64,000 bases of DNA from Methanosarcina mazei S-6 (GCF_000970205.1 NZ_CP009512.1:3224001-3288000); one strand, 5' to 3'; shown: positions 20,353-30,877, counted from the stretch's first letter. Numbers and translations: made by a program. The notes: generated by a model from the sequence alone, not told the origin.

Positions 20353-21015
20353 TTACTTTCCGCGGAGCTCAGCCTGAATTTCTTCAGCAATCTCGCAGGC
20401 AGCCTCTTTTGGAGATTCCGCCTTGTAAATGCTTCTTCCTACAATCACCCAGTCTGCCCCTGCAGAGATAACGTCAGAGGCTTTTCCTCCCTGGACACCC
20501 ACACCCGGAGAGATAATGGTAAGCCTGTCTCCGATAATTTTTCTTATCTCTTTTACCCTTTCCGGACGTGTGGCTGGAGCAACAAGCCCGAAAGCTCCGG
20601 CTTCAACTGCCATTTTTGCAATCGCTTCTGCTGCTGACTGCAGGAACTCGGCTCCTCCCGGGTGGCTCATTTCGCTTACAACAAAAACATCTTTTCCGTA
20701 TTTGGAAGCAACTTCAATGCAGGCATCAAGGCTGTCCCTGCCAGTAAAGCCCTGCACAATGACCGCATCGGCTCCGGCTTTAAAGACCTGTTCGCAGATA
20801 AGACGGTTGGTGTTAGGGATATCTGCAACCTTGAAGTCAGCTATGACCGGGGCAAATCTGGCAAGCTCTCTAATAATATCAAGCCCGGTGGCAAGAATTA
20901 GAGGGTATCCCACTTTTATTGCATCCACAAATTCCCGGACATTTTCTGCAATCTTCAGCGCTTCTTCCCTCTCAGTCACATCAAGGGCAAGGATCATACA
21001 TGTATTTCGTTCCAT
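20353..21015 (-). CDS. pyrF: Orotidine 5'-phosphate decarboxylase
   Basis: 220 residues, typical of the archaeal enzyme. It decarboxylates OMP to UMP, the last step of de novo pyrimidine synthesis. The catalytic D-x-K-x-x-D motif is at residues 60-65 ([10 protein letters not shown]), the N-terminal [11 protein letters not shown] segment holds the substrate-binding Asp, and the phosphate-binding loop (PGVGVQGG..., [11 protein letters not shown]) is near the C-terminus. It starts 4 bases after the stop of the upstream deoxyhypusine synthase-like gene, so the two form an operon. Confidence 0.96.
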   Translation of the reverse strand: MERNTCMILALDVTEREEALKIAENVREFVDAIKVGYPLILATGLDIIRELARFAPVIADFKVADIPNTNRLICEQVFKAGADAVIVQGFTGRDSLDACIEVASKYGKDVFVVSEMSHPGGAEFLQSAAEAIAKMAVEAGAFGLVAPATRPERVKEIRKIIGDRLTIISPGVGVQGGKASDVISAGADWVIVGRSIYKAESPKEAACEIAEEIQAELRGK

Positions 21016-21019
21016 AAGC

Positions 21020-21973
21020 TCACCTCTTTGAAAGGCGCGTCCTCACAGCAGAGACTATAAGCGGGAGAGTAATTGTTGAATCTGCATATACGGTAACTGA
21101 TTTTGCATCTTCCCCGACCTTCCCCCAGGACTGGGCTTCGTCAAGAGTTGCCCCGCTCAAGCCTCCTGTTTCCGGGCGGTCCATTGTCAGCTGGATTGCA
21201 TAATCAAAGGACCTGGGAGTTACAAGCATGGACTGCAGGATATAGTTCTTGGGAACTCCTCCTCCCAGCAGCATCGTCCCCGCGCTTTCAGCCCCATAGC
21301 AGATATCCATGAATTCATGCATGTCCGCAAAAGCATCCACATGAAGAGGGTTTCCTTCTTTGTACAGCCAGGCCTGAAGCCCTATTACGGAGTCCTGAAG
21401 GGCGGGACAGTACACCGGAACTCCCATTTCGGCAGCTGTTTTCAGGATAGAAGAGTCATCGTCCAGATTTTTTCCTATTTCGGTAAGGACCTGCCTGATA
21501 GAGAGGTTTTCCTGCGGAAGCCCGGAATAAACGCCCTGAAGGAACTCTTCAAGATCAGTAAAATGCTGGTCAGGGAGATAAACATCATAGATCCTGTCAA
21601 TACATTCATGCCTGAGCTGAATATCGTTTGCGCAGTCCGAACCTTTATAATGGTGAAGTCCGAGGGCTTCGACGGTATCGTGAACCATATTGGCGCCTGT
21701 TGTAACAAGCACGTCTATATATCCGTCCCGGATCAGGTCTGCGATGATATTCCTCATGCCAGCAGGTGTCATTGCTCCTGCAAGCCCGAAAAATTTCGTA
21801 GTTTTCCCGGAAGCCAGCATTTCATAATAAATGTCCACAGCTTCAGCCAGCCTGCCTGCTCCAAAGGCACAGCCGGTGTACTCTTTTACAAGTTCGTCTA
21901 CAGTCATATTCGGGACTATTTTTGCCCCTTTGACCGGAGTACTGAGATTTTTAGCAGAAGCTCCAAAATCCAT
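21020..21973 (-). CDS. dys: Deoxyhypusine synthase-like protein
   Basis: 317 residues. Deoxyhypusine synthase transfers the aminobutyl group of spermidine to a lysine of translation factor aIF5A using NAD. The family features are visible: [19 protein letters not shown] (NAD/spermidine site), TTGANMVHD, the lysine segment [10 protein letters not shown] that matches the catalytic-lysine region, and [14 protein letters not shown] near the end. Some archaeal paralogues act on other substrates (agmatine or putrescine), so the exact substrate is not certain. First gene of an operon with pyrF. Confidence 0.88.
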   Translation of the reverse strand: MDFGASAKNLSTPVKGAKIVPNMTVDELVKEYTGCAFGAGRLAEAVDIYYEMLASGKTTKFFGLAGAMTPAGMRNIIADLIRDGYIDVLVTTGANMVHDTVEALGLHHYKGSDCANDIQLRHECIDRIYDVYLPDQHFTDLEEFLQGVYSGLPQENLSIRQVLTEIGKNLDDDSSILKTAAEMGVPVYCPALQDSVIGLQAWLYKEGNPLHVDAFADMHEFMDICYGAESAGTMLLGGGVPKNYILQSMLVTPRSFDYAIQLTMDRPETGGLSGATLDEAQSWGKVGEDAKSVTVYADSTITLPLIVSAVRTRLSKR

Positions 21974-22285
21974 TTTTGTTCCTCAGAAATTACAAGATTA
22001 TTAAATGTAATCGTGTTAAACTGTAATGAATAAAATGTGCAGGATATAAGCATACATTGCAGCCTGTCACGGATAAATAAACAGGTAGCATGTTAACCAG
22101 CCTGAAGTATTCGTACAAGGTAACTATATGCTGCTTTAAGTGAACACCTCAGTATAGATAAACTTTCTCTTCAAGAACAGCCGGGAAACCTGTTTTAAAA
22201 ACGTGGAGAAAAGCGGACGGTATAAACAGAATAACATATTGGAGATGTCTTTATAGATATAATAGAATAAGAATCAGGGTAGAAA
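21974..22285. other. Divergent intergenic region
   Basis: 312 bases between the outward-facing dys and ABC genes. AT-rich, and presumably contains both promoters (TTTATAGATATAATAG at about 22250 is a good TATA-type region for the ABC gene). No gene or clear repeat is seen. Confidence 0.6.
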
Positions 22286-22939
22286 ATGCAGGATGAGATA
22301 ATAAGGTATGAAAGTGCCGGCATAAGCTTCGGAAGAAAAAAAGTTCTTTCCGATTTTTCTCTTTGCATTCGCAGAGGAAAAAAGGTCCTTATGAAAGGGA
22401 AATCAGGAACCGGCAAATCAACCCTGATAAAAATACTTATGGGATTTGAGAAACTGTCCGAAGGCTCGGTTTATTACCGAGGTAAGCCCCTGAGCCCTCA
22501 AGTAGCCTGGCAGGTCAGAAAAGAGGTAGCCTATGTCTCCCAGGACACGGACCTCGGGGAGGGACCTGTAAAAACCCTGCTTGAAGAAGTTAATTCTTAC
22601 AGGCCCAACCGGGAAAAGATGAAACCTGAAAAACTGCATATGTTTATGAATGAGCTCGAGCTGGAAAAAGATATACTCGACAAAAACTTTGAGAACCTTT
22701 CAGGGGGAGAAAAGCAGAGGATAGGGATTTTAATAGCTCTGCTGCTTGAAAGAGATATTTTTCTTCTGGATGAAGCAACCTCGGCTCTTGACTCCGGGCT
22801 TAAGAAAAAAGTTGCCGACAGCTTCCTTAAACAAGCGGGCTGGACGCTTTTCATAGTATCTCATGACCGGGAATGGGAAAGTAAGGAGGTAGAAATTGTG
22901 GAAATAGGGAAAAACGGAACTGATCATACTAATAGCTGA
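22286..22939 (+). CDS. ABC transporter ATP-binding protein (FetA/YbbL-like)
   Basis: 217 residues with a Walker A (GKSGTGKST), signature LSGGEKQRIGIL, Walker B (DIFLLDEATSALD) and the His switch (IVSHDREWE). Together with the membrane protein encoded next it matches the FetAB/UPF0014 two-gene exporter type, which in E. coli is linked to iron homeostasis and oxidative stress. The substrate here is unknown. The permease start lies about 155 bases after the stop. Confidence 0.85.
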   Translation: MQDEIIRYESAGISFGRKKVLSDFSLCIRRGKKVLMKGKSGTGKSTLIKILMGFEKLSEGSVYYRGKPLSPQVAWQVRKEVAYVSQDTDLGEGPVKTLLEEVNSYRPNREKMKPEKLHMFMNELELEKDILDKNFENLSGGEKQRIGILIALLLERDIFLLDEATSALDSGLKKKVADSFLKQAGWTLFIVSHDREWESKEVEIVEIGKNGTDHTNS

Positions 22940-23093
22940 AATAGAACCAGTTCAGAGAACCAGTTTAGAAAATGCAGTTTCTCTCGTGAATGCACGCAGT
23001 TTGAGCCTTAAAAAGAAAAGTAATGATAGAACAGGAAAGATAACAAAAATAGAGTCAATAGAGTCAGGAAAAAATGAAAAGAGGAATTTTCAA

Positions 23094-23897
23094 ATGGCAA
23101 GCCCCGATATATCGATAACTTCCCTGCTGCTCTGCTTTCTGCTGCTTATAATTCCTCTGGCTATCAGTTACAGAATAAAGCTTCGTATTTCCCGGGCAAC
23201 AATAGATGCGGTTTCCCGCATGACAGTCCAGCTCGTTATGGCAGGAGTGTTTTTGACCTATGTCTTTGACCTGAACAACGGAGCTCTGAACATGGCGTGG
23301 GTTCTGGGAATGGTTGTAATTGCCAGTTACACGACTATAAAAAATGTAGAGCTTAAAATGGAAAAACTACTTCTGCCTGTTGTTCTTTCCTTTATGGCAG
23401 CAAATATAAGTGTGCTGCTCTACTTCAACGAATTCGTGCTTGACCTTGGAAACCTCCTGGAAGCCCGCTACCTGATCCCTGTAGGAGGCATGATTCTCGG
23501 CAATTCGCTGAGGGGCAATATTGTTGGTATGGGAGAATTTTACGAGGATATACGCAGAAACGAAAACAGATACCTTTACAACCTTTCTCTCGGGGCGAGC
23601 AGGTACGAAGCCCTTACACCTTATATTCGAAAATGCCTTCGCTCCGCTCTCAAGCCTACCCTTGCCAACATTGCAACTGCAGGGCTTGTCTTTCTTCCAG
23701 GGATGATGACAGGGCAGATCCTCGGAGGTGCAAGCCCGATGCTTGCAATCAAGTATCAGATCTCAATAATGATTGCTCTTTATGTTTCCACGTCCATGAG
23801 TACTGCATTCAGTATTTTCAGCACGATTCATACCACTTTTGACGAATACGGGCTGGTAAAGAAAGAAATATACAGAGAAAAAAGAAAAAGAAAATAG
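23094..23897 (+). CDS. ABC transporter permease, UPF0014/FetB family
   Basis: 267 residues from the ATG at 23094, which has GAGG 9 bases upstream; an earlier ATG at 22986 adds a lysine-rich leader atypical of the family. About seven membrane segments. The family landmarks are IDAVSRMTVQLVMAGVFLTYVFDL, IPVGGMILGNSLRG, and the C-terminal LPGMMTGQILGGASPMLAIKYQI. It would form the membrane part of the exporter with the preceding ATPase. Confidence 0.87.
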   Translation: MASPDISITSLLLCFLLLIIPLAISYRIKLRISRATIDAVSRMTVQLVMAGVFLTYVFDLNNGALNMAWVLGMVVIASYTTIKNVELKMEKLLLPVVLSFMAANISVLLYFNEFVLDLGNLLEARYLIPVGGMILGNSLRGNIVGMGEFYEDIRRNENRYLYNLSLGASRYEALTPYIRKCLRSALKPTLANIATAGLVFLPGMMTGQILGGASPMLAIKYQISIMIALYVSTSMSTAFSIFSTIHTTFDEYGLVKKEIYREKRKRK

Positions 23898-23901
23898 AAA
23901 G

Positions 23902-23999
23902 AAGAGGTCACAGTGAGCCTGAATCATTACAGTAAACCCGAATCATCACAGTGGGTCTGAATCGTCACAGTAAACATGAATCGTCACAGTAAACATGAA
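23902..23999. repeat. 19-bp tandem repeats after the permease gene
   Basis: About five units of the type GAATCGTCACAGTAAACAT (one partial at 23902, then 23921, 23940, 23959, 23978). The last two are identical. They fill the gap between two convergent genes. Confidence 0.85.
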
Positions 24000-24392
24000 T
24001 TATACGTATCCTGTAATGTCCTGCCCTACAGGGGTGCTTTTTCTTATGCATTCCTCACCGTGCTGAAGCATATCCCGGACAGCATTTTTCAGTATTGAAG
24101 GATAGATCTGGCCTACCTGTTCCCATACAGGTCTTCCATGGCAGAAAAACTTGAAGGTAGGAGTGCCCTGAACCCCGTATTTTTCTGCAGTCCACGGGTT
24201 TGTTGCTATATTTATTCTGCCAAAAACTGCCGAAGAACCGTATTCCTTAGCATATTCCTCAAAATATGGTTCCATAGCTTTGCAATATGGGCATGCAGGG
24301 CTGTAAAACATCACAACAACGGGCTTTTTGGAATCCTCAACCTGCTGGCTCCAGGTCATGTCCTCAAATTCGATTATACTGCTTCCGTTCAA
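24000..24392 (-). CDS. Thioredoxin-family protein with CPYC active site
   Basis: 130 residues. It has a thioredoxin fold with the redox motif CPYC near residue 34 (FYSPACPYCKAMEPYFEEYAKEY) and the cis-proline segment YGVQGTPTFKFF. CPYC is the glutaredoxin-type dithiol, in an otherwise thioredoxin-like sequence. There is no signal peptide, so it is probably cytoplasmic. The last residues extend past a standard thioredoxin by about 15. Likely a protein disulfide reductase; its partner is unknown. Confidence 0.85.
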   Translation of the reverse strand: MNGSSIIEFEDMTWSQQVEDSKKPVVVMFYSPACPYCKAMEPYFEEYAKEYGSSAVFGRINIATNPWTAEKYGVQGTPTFKFFCHGRPVWEQVGQIYPSILKNAVRDMLQHGEECIRKSTPVGQDITGYV

Positions 24393-24584
24393 TCAACTTC
24401 CCCCTTAAAACTATAAATAGAGTAAATTCAGGAGTTAATTTGCTCCAGATCCATAAAACATGAAGGTTCATAAAACATGAATTTTCATAGTAGAGAATTT
24501 TTACATTTTTATTGTATCACATTTATGCCTTCATAGAATTAAAGTTCACGCATCCTCAGGAAAGCCCGTATATCATAGCGAAAA

Positions 24585-24725
24585 ATGAGTAATTCAAAAA
24601 CATATAATTTAAAGATGTATAATTCAAAAATATATAATTTAAAGATGTATAATTCAAAATACATAGTTAAAAATATGTAATTTAAAAGAAAGATATAATT
24701 TAAAAGAGAAATAGAATTTAAAAAT
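24585..24725. repeat. AT-rich 30-bp degenerate repeat
   Basis: The unit AAAGATGTATAATTCAAAAA plus TATATAATTT is repeated and decays outward. The minus-strand reading (LYIFELYIFKLYIF) is a repeat artefact. The rest of 24393-24834 shows no gene. Confidence 0.8.
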
Positions 24726-24834
24726 ATCAAATAAAAAAGCAAAGAAACAAAAGATAACAGGCTGAGAAATTCAGCCATCAAAAAATTATGGGTAGAGCAT
24801 AGTACTCCACCGCAGGGATTATATCAAATATTTT

Positions 24835-25185
24835 TTAGACTTCTTTCTCTTCATCATATTCGGGGTTCATCGTTTCATCGAAACATGTGCGGCAGATATA
24901 TTTATCTCCAATGCATGTCTCTTTGAAATCTACTTTCGGTCCGCCTGGTTTTGTTGTCGCTTCCCTGACCACATAGAATTTTTCATTAAATTCAATTGGC
25001 TGTCCGCACCTTGTGCATACAAAAGGTGGATTTTCAACCGAATCAATTGCACATTCAATGCATATCAGATCAAATTTATCTCCCTGAACGTCCTTAAATT
25101 TAATCGGTTTCATATCGAGACTGGTATCAACTACTAGCACATCTTCAAGCAGTTCTCGACCACAGATATTACAGTATTCTTTCAT
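24835..25185 (-). CDS. Small protein with four C-x-x-C zinc-ribbon motifs
   Basis: 116 residues from the ATG at 25185, which has GGGAGG 8 bases upstream; longer starts add an untypical leader. Four Cys pairs (CNICG, CIECA, CTRCG, CRTCF) suggest two rubredoxin/zinc-ribbon knuckles. The C-terminus is acidic. I do not recognise a specific function; it may bind nucleic acid or protein. Monocistronic. Confidence 0.7.
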   Translation of the reverse strand: MKEYCNICGRELLEDVLVVDTSLDMKPIKFKDVQGDKFDLICIECAIDSVENPPFVCTRCGQPIEFNEKFYVVREATTKPGGPKVDFKETCIGDKYICRTCFDETMNPEYDEEKEV

Positions 25186-25713
25186 TGCGCTGCCTCCCTT
25201 CCTAAGAGGATTTCTCACAAAACCCTGTGCTGAGTCTACAAAGGTTTCCGAACTTTCTGCGTTTGCACTCATCAAATTCCCCATTCTTTGCCTGTTTTCC
25301 TTATATAGAGCCGATCCATTTCCTGGATTTCTACTCAGACTCAGTGCGCACCTATTATTCCGAATCCTTCACCCTGCCGGATAGTATGAGATTTCCGGGT
25401 TTCAGCAGAGAGAAGCTTTGCCCGAGACTGAGCAAAGTCAAAACGGCAAGAAACATAGTAATTATTGTTACAATGTAAACCAGGAAATGCCTGAAGCGCT
25501 CAGACAAGAGTAATCCTACCTAAAAAATTCCGAAAATATGTTTCAAACCGCTTTTCAGCTCTGGTTTAAACTTCCCTATAGAATTATTCGCTTTAAAACT
25601 ATATACAGTTATCCATTTAGATCAAATAAAGCGAATTAGCGTAAAACAAAGAATTTTATTGCCCCTTGATCAATATATAAGAAGGGTAAAAGATAATAAA
25701 AGGACTCGAAAAA
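25186..25713. other. Intergenic region upstream of the HARP gene
   Basis: 528 bases between divergent genes. An inverted repeat, ATTCGCTTT (25586) with AAAGCGAAT (25628), lies upstream of a TATA-type box (ATATATAAG near 25671). No gene is supported. Confidence 0.5.
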
Positions 25714-26457
25714 ATGCTTAAGCAGAGATTTGTGCTGGACACAACGGCACTGACGGATCTGCAGACCAGGGAGGTTATGGGTTATACATCCCTCTGTGAA
25801 GGGATGAAAACGATACTCGACCTTATAGCCGAAGCCCGCCTGCATTTCGGGATAAGCTGTTATGTCCCTTATCCATCGGTATACAAAGAGATGTACGAAT
25901 TTGCAAGCCGTAACGGTTGCGACAGAGAGGTAGTTGCGAAGATAGATACCTGGCTCGTAAAAAAATCTCCTGACCGATATAGAGTGGATGTAACCTCACA
26001 GATTTTCCATGAATACGTCTCTTACATGAGAGAAAGGATTAACCGCGGGATGGGAGTTGCGGAAGATGCAATATGGGAAGCTGCAACCGAATGTCTCTTT
26101 ATGGAAAATCCGCAAAATAAGAAAAAAGAGTACAGGGAAGAGGTTGAAAGAGAGGTTATAGGGGGAATAATCGGCAAATTCAGGAACAAGTACAGAGCAG
26201 CTCTGAGATACGGGATTCTTGACAGTGCTCCGGATATTGATGTCCTGATCCTTGCAAAAGAACTTGATGCTGCAGTCATAGCAAGTGACTATGGAATTGA
26301 AAAATGGGCAGAGCAGCTCGGAGTACGCTTCGTGCCTGCAAACACCTTCCCAATGATGATTAAAGAATACCTCAGGCACGGCCCGGAAGTTGTAAAAGAA
26401 CAGGAGGACGAGGATAGAAAGAGAATTGATTATTCGGATGACGCGGACTTCATTTAA
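25714..26457 (+). CDS. HARP-type protein-only RNase P (PIN domain, 'RNA ligase partner' family)
   Basis: 247 residues. It matches the family once called 'RNA ligase partner' or UPF0278 and now recognised as homologues of Aquifex RNase P. It is a PIN-like nuclease with the early acidic motif ([10 protein letters not shown]9), EDAIWEAA in the middle and a C-terminal [23 protein letters not shown] acidic cluster; the central helical insertion ([18 protein letters not shown]) is typical. HARPs cut the 5' leader of pre-tRNA. Archaea normally also have the RNA-based enzyme, so this may be a backup. An AAAGGA ribosome-binding site lies upstream. Confidence 0.88.
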   Translation: MLKQRFVLDTTALTDLQTREVMGYTSLCEGMKTILDLIAEARLHFGISCYVPYPSVYKEMYEFASRNGCDREVVAKIDTWLVKKSPDRYRVDVTSQIFHEYVSYMRERINRGMGVAEDAIWEAATECLFMENPQNKKKEYREEVEREVIGGIIGKFRNKYRAALRYGILDSAPDIDVLILAKELDAAVIASDYGIEKWAEQLGVRFVPANTFPMMIKEYLRHGPEVVKEQEDEDRKRIDYSDDADFI

Positions 26458-26491
26458 CAGGCACTAAAAGGATTTGTCAGGCTCTGGTAAT

Positions 26492-26526
26492 CAGGCATGA
26501 AGCCTGGCTGGGCAGCTGCTAGCCAG
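26492..26526 (+). other. GC-rich alternative hairpins after the HARP gene
   Basis: CAGGC (26492-26496) can pair with GCCTG (26502-26506), or CTGGCT (26504-26509) with AGCCAG (26521-26526), the two sharing bases. GCAGCTGC (26512-26519) is a palindrome in the second loop. This is GC-rich against an AT-rich background, 35 bases after the stop, so termination is the simplest role. A later palindrome, GCCCTTAAGGGC (26704-26715), lies just before the SAM synthetase gene. Confidence 0.4.
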
Positions 26527-26733
26527 AGGTACGTTATTAACATGTTTGTCTTTATCTATCCTGCCCACCATGTATTATATTTGCAGAAGGAATCTCTGAC
26601 CGCGTCACAGGAATATTTATTGATAAATAGGAGTTACAGGTCATTAACAAATATGGATGAACTATTTGGACCATATCCGTAACATCAAATCGGCATCTAC
26701 TGCGCCCTTAAGGGCAATCTGGGGGGAAAGACT

Positions 26734-27966
26734 TTGAGAAATATTGTTATAGAAGAGTTGAAAGCTTCGGAAGTCTACCGGCAAAAGGTAGAGGTTGTTG
26801 AAAGAAAAGGGCTCGGGCACCCGGACTATATCTGCGATGCAATTATGGAACAGATTTCCGTAAACCTGAGCCAGAAATACCTTGAGACTTTCGGAACCAT
26901 CCTGCACCACAACATAGACAAGGGTATGCTTGTTGCAGGGCAGGTAGAAGGAAAATTTCTGGGGGGAAGGGTTGTAAGCCCTATGAGGCTGATAATCGGA
27001 GACAGGGCAACCTTCGAATACGAAGGGACCGAGATCGATGTTTCCGGGCTTGCTGTTGACACGGCAAAAGAATGGTTCTCGGAAAAACTCCGTTTTGTGG
27101 ACGCTGAAAGTGTCATTTACCAGGTTGAACTTAAAAAGGGATCTGCAGAACTTACTGACATCTTCAGCAGAGGTGGGAAGGTACTCGGGGCAAACGATAC
27201 CTCTGCAGCGGTCGGATATGCGCCTCTGAGCTCAACGGAGAGGCTGGTGCTAGAGACCGAGCGCTACCTTAACTCAAGGGGGTTCAAGAAAGAATATCCG
27301 GAGTCGGGAGAAGATATAAAGGTCATGGGGCTCAGGCATAAAGAGAATGTTCACCTCACGGTTGCTGCTCCTTTTGTGGACATGTATGTTGAATCTGAAG
27401 ATGACTATTTTAAAAAGAAGATAGAACTTCACGACAGGATAGAAGAGTTTACTGCCGGGTTTGCGGAAAAAGAAAGAACTGAGCCTGAAGCCTGCATATG
27501 TGCAAGACCCACGGCTTCCCTTAACACCCTTGACATGCCTGGAAGGGGGATGGAAGGAATTTACACAACAGTTACCGGAACTTCTGCAGAAGACGCAGAC
27601 TGCGGAGAGGTGGGGCGTGGAAACCGCGTAAACGGGATAATTCCTTTAAACCGCCCTGTAAGCAGTGAGGCTGCAGCAGGGAAAAACCCCGTGAGCCACA
27701 TAGGAAAGATCTATAATCTCCTCTCCCACAGGATAGCCGCAGAGATTTACAGGCAGGTGCCTGATGTCTCGGAGGTATATGTCTGGCTCCTGAGTGAGAT
27801 CGGAACCCCTATTGACCAGCCCCAGATTGCAACTGCCCAGTTGATAATGAAAAAAGGTGCAGCGGATGACGTTGAAAAAGAGGCAGCAGAAGTTATAGAA
27901 AAAGAACTTGACGATATCCATTCCTTTTCAATGGAACTTGTAGCAGGGAAGAGACCTATCTGCTGA
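26734..27966 (+). CDS. mat: Archaeal S-adenosylmethionine synthetase
   Basis: 410 residues of the archaeal MAT family, unrelated in length and motif order to bacterial MetK. It makes SAM from methionine and ATP. Landmarks: [15 protein letters not shown] (ATP site), [43 protein letters not shown] and [13 protein letters not shown]. The start is TTG, 7 bases after GGGGGGA. Monocistronic. Confidence 0.95.
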   Translation: MRNIVIEELKASEVYRQKVEVVERKGLGHPDYICDAIMEQISVNLSQKYLETFGTILHHNIDKGMLVAGQVEGKFLGGRVVSPMRLIIGDRATFEYEGTEIDVSGLAVDTAKEWFSEKLRFVDAESVIYQVELKKGSAELTDIFSRGGKVLGANDTSAAVGYAPLSSTERLVLETERYLNSRGFKKEYPESGEDIKVMGLRHKENVHLTVAAPFVDMYVESEDDYFKKKIELHDRIEEFTAGFAEKERTEPEACICARPTASLNTLDMPGRGMEGIYTTVTGTSAEDADCGEVGRGNRVNGIIPLNRPVSSEAAAGKNPVSHIGKIYNLLSHRIAAEIYRQVPDVSEVYVWLLSEIGTPIDQPQIATAQLIMKKGAADDVEKEAAEVIEKELDDIHSFSMELVAGKRPIC

Positions 27967-28040
27967 AAAAACCAGTAAAAATTTTTCTGTCAAATTTGAC
28001 TGCTAAATAAAAGATGGAATAGTAAGAGGTAGAATAATAA

Positions 28041-28110
28041 GAGATCAAATCTTGACAGATTATTAAATTTATTGTAAGAGATCAAATCCTGACAGATTAT
28101 TAAATTTATT
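28041..28110. repeat. Direct repeat of 33 bp after the SAM synthetase gene
   Basis: GAGATCAAATC.TGACAGATT plus ATTAAATTTATT occurs at 28041-28073 and 28078-28110 with one mismatch. It lies between the convergent mat and prenyltransferase genes. Confidence 0.9.
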
Positions 28111-28114
28111 CGGT

Positions 28115-28984
28115 TCATACCCCTGCAATGAACGCGATGAGGGCAAAAAACATGGCTATTTTAAACAGTTTAGAGGATTTAGTGGGGTTATTTCGGACGA
28201 GGAGCTGTATAATGGCTGCAAGAAATCCGAGGTCTGCCAGAGAGACAAGATAAATGTAACGCAGGCCAAGGACAGACATGAAATAAGGCAGAGGGCTTAA
28301 AATTACTGCAAGGAGCCCTGTAAGCACCGCAAGATAACCCGCTTTTTTTGCCCCGATCCTCAGGGGCAGGGTGTCTGCTCCTTCCAGACTGTCGCCTTCC
28401 ATGTCCTCAATGTCCTTTACTATTTCACGGGCTGTAATGGCAAGAGCAGCAAGCAGGAAAAGTACGGAAAGGGCCTTAATTCCTCCGAATCCAAAAATTG
28501 AAGCCCCGAATAAAAAAACGGAGCCTGTAAGGTAGCCTATACTCAGGTTTCCTAAAAGGGGAGTGCCTTTAAGGGTTTTTGCATAGAGGATCAATAGCAG
28601 GGAATTAAAAAGAGCAATTGACCCGCATATAGAATTTATGGAAAAAGCAATCAAAGTGCCAAGAGCAAACAGAAGGTAAGAAAAATAAAAAGCCTCTTTT
28701 GCTTTTACCCTCCCGGAAGGGATGGGTCTTTCAGGGCGGTTGATAGAGTCTATTTTGATGTCAAAGTAATCGTTAATCGCATTTCCTGCGCCCGAGACTA
28801 AAAATACCACCAGAAATACTAAGCCTGCATCAAGAAAGGGGAAAGCATCCTCAAAATTTGGAGTTGAAGTTCCGGAAATGAGGATATTAAACGCTATTAA
28901 AGTTCCTATTGCTGCTGCAAAACCTGCCATCAGGCAGTTTTTGTACCTCATGAGCTCAAGATATGTTCGTATTCCGGCAGACAT
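28115..28984 (-). CDS. UbiA-type prenyltransferase, probable digeranylgeranylglyceryl phosphate synthase
   Basis: 289 residues from ATG 28984; another ATG lies 15 bases earlier. A TATA-like TTTATAAT lies only about 15-20 bases upstream, so the message may be leaderless. About eight membrane segments. The two prenyl-diphosphate motifs are [21 protein letters not shown] and [13 protein letters not shown]. The archaeal homologue adds the second geranylgeranyl chain to geranylgeranylglyceryl phosphate to build the ether lipid core. Confidence 0.87.
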   Translation of the reverse strand: MSAGIRTYLELMRYKNCLMAGFAAAIGTLIAFNILISGTSTPNFEDAFPFLDAGLVFLVVFLVSGAGNAINDYFDIKIDSINRPERPIPSGRVKAKEAFYFSYLLFALGTLIAFSINSICGSIALFNSLLLILYAKTLKGTPLLGNLSIGYLTGSVFLFGASIFGFGGIKALSVLFLLAALAITAREIVKDIEDMEGDSLEGADTLPLRIGAKKAGYLAVLTGLLAVILSPLPYFMSVLGLRYIYLVSLADLGFLAAIIQLLVRNNPTKSSKLFKIAMFFALIAFIAGV

Positions 28985-28999
28985 CAGAAGAAACAGCAT

Positions 29000-29404
29000 T
29001 ATAAAGTATTAAAATTTTGCCAAAAACGACGACGATTAAATCTTACATGCTGATTCATCCAGAGCTTCATGAGAGAAAAATACTCATGAGAGAAAAATAC
29101 CGGTAAAATAAGATTTGAGCGTTTATATAAAAAAGCTCTGGCTGTGTGAGGAGGTCAGGATTTTTATCCGGTTGTCAGATGCAAAATTACATAAATACAT
29201 CATCTGGAGTCTGTTTTTTTAAGAAAATCCGAAGCTATTATCTACCTGAAATAAAATTTCACTCTTATAGATCTCAGGTATTGAACAAACTTACTTAAGA
29301 AAGATTCTAAATTTTGTTCGTATGAATAATGTAATAAATTGTTAAGGACTTACGGTGTACAGTAGACATTTCTATTTATGGACGGCGGGCGGAGGCCAGT
29401 AAAA
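29000..29404. other. Divergent intergenic region
   Basis: 405 AT-rich bases with a short direct repeat (CATGAGAGAAAAATACTCATGAGAGAAAAATAC, in parts near 29069-29100). No gene is seen. Confidence 0.6.
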
Positions 29405-30877
29405 ATGAAACCCCATTTTTTAAGTTGTTTAATTTATGTATTGTTGGTAATACTAATAATCCCTGGAATGACTCCCCAAATGGCATCTGCTGCAGATGAT
29501 ATTGGAGGAGACAGTGGAAGTTCGGATGCCGTGGACACAGGAGATTCAGACTCAGAAACTGAAAGTTCGGACTCAGATTCGGACTCTGGAGATTCAGAAA
29601 AATTTAACCTGAGAGATCTGGGTTCAAAATACTTTAGCTGGAGAAATTCGGACCCGGAAGATTCCTCCTCAGATGATGATGAGACATCAGAAGAAGATGA
29701 AAAATCTGGAGACGATGAACAATCCGGCAACGATGAAACATCCAGTGAAGATGAAACATCAGGTGGAGATGTACCATCAGATAACGGTGAAACATCCGGT
29801 GAAGATGATCAATCTGGAAACGATGAAACATCAGGTGGAGATATACCATCAGTTAACGATGAAACATCAGGTGAAGATGATCAATCTGGAAATGATGAAA
29901 CATCAGGTGGAGATATACCATCCGATGAAGATGACTCAACAGATGATAATCCAGCGGATGATGGTTCAGAAACAGATGACTCAGGAACAGGGAGCCCCAG
30001 TACTGACAATCCAGAAACAGAAAACAGCGAGGTAAGTGATACTTCCAGCTCTAATTCCGGCTCTGGTTCGAGTTCCAGTTCAGATTCCAGTTCTACCGCA
30101 AATCCAGCTGCAGGTTCAGATCCCGGTTCTACCGCAAATCCAGAATCCGGCCCAGATTCCGGTGATACTGCAAATCCGGATACCGGTTCCAGTTCCGGTT
30201 CAAGCCCAGATTCAGACTCCGGCTCCAGCGGCATGGGAAGCGGAATCTCTACCGAGCCTGCCACAAATATTGCTATAAAGGAGCTTGCTACCAGAAACGT
30301 GATGAGTGGTTATCATGTCAAATACGAATTCCCGCAAAATGTTACATGCATAACATATATCGAATACGATGCTGAAAGGACATTCAGGAAAACAACAACA
30401 GTTGTTGAAGTCCTTAGAGACAAATCCACTCTTGTCAAGGTACTTCCTCGTGGAGAAGTATATAAGCACGTAAATATCTGGGTAGGAGAAAACGCAGCAG
30501 GACTCCCAACTTCCCTTAAAAACGGACTCGTAGGGTTTAAAGTTGAGAAAAAATGGATGGAAAAGAATAATGTTAGTGAATCCTTTATAACCCTTCAATG
30601 GTATAATAGAGGCTGGGAACCTCTTGATACTATAAAAACAGGAGAGGACGAAAAATACGTCTATTTTGAATCGGAAACCCCTGGTTATTCCTTCTTTGCA
30701 ATAACAGAGTATGAGGGAGAGGAAACTGAATTGCAGAAAACTTTGAGAAGCCTGGCAGGTTCAAAAAAGGACGGCACAGCCAGAGAACCTATGAAAGCAG
30801 CTAAAATGCTTCTGGCAATTGCTCTACCACTGTTTTTGGTTGTTGCAGGATACTGTGTGTTAAAGAAAAAAATATAA
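29405..30877 (+). CDS. Acidic repeat surface protein with PGF-pre-PGF domain
   Basis: 490 residues from the ATG at 29405, chosen because GGAGG lies 9 bases before it; an ATG at 29378 is less likely. A signal peptide ends near MASAAD. Residues of about 30-290 are almost only Ser, Asp, Glu, Gly and Thr, with a repeated SGNDETSGGDIPS / NDETSGEDDQ unit, a flexible and very acidic stalk. Then comes a PGF-pre-PGF domain (KYEFPQNVTCITYIEY, KTTTVVEVL, GEVYKHVNIWVGENA, FEKSETPGYSFFAITEYE-like end). A C-terminal membrane helix (MLLAIALPLFLVVAGYCVL) plus KKKI anchors it, in place of the usual PGF-CTERM sorting tail. Probably a cell-surface or adhesion protein. Confidence 0.82.
   Translation: MKPHFLSCLIYVLLVILIIPGMTPQMASAADDIGGDSGSSDAVDTGDSDSETESSDSDSDSGDSEKFNLRDLGSKYFSWRNSDPEDSSSDDDETSEEDEKSGDDEQSGNDETSSEDETSGGDVPSDNGETSGEDDQSGNDETSGGDIPSVNDETSGEDDQSGNDETSGGDIPSDEDDSTDDNPADDGSETDDSGTGSPSTDNPETENSEVSDTSSSNSGSGSSSSSDSSSTANPAAGSDPGSTANPESGPDSGDTANPDTGSSSGSSPDSDSGSSGMGSGISTEPATNIAIKELATRNVMSGYHVKYEFPQNVTCITYIEYDAERTFRKTTTVVEVLRDKSTLVKVLPRGEVYKHVNIWVGENAAGLPTSLKNGLVGFKVEKKWMEKNNVSESFITLQWYNRGWEPLDTIKTGEDEKYVYFESETPGYSFFAITEYEGEETELQKTLRSLAGSKKDGTAREPMKAAKMLLAIALPLFLVVAGYCVLKKKI

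Noticed and set aside
24539-24781. 80-codon minus-strand frame rich in LYIFKLYIF
   Set aside because: Produced by the AT-rich DNA repeat; not a real membrane protein.
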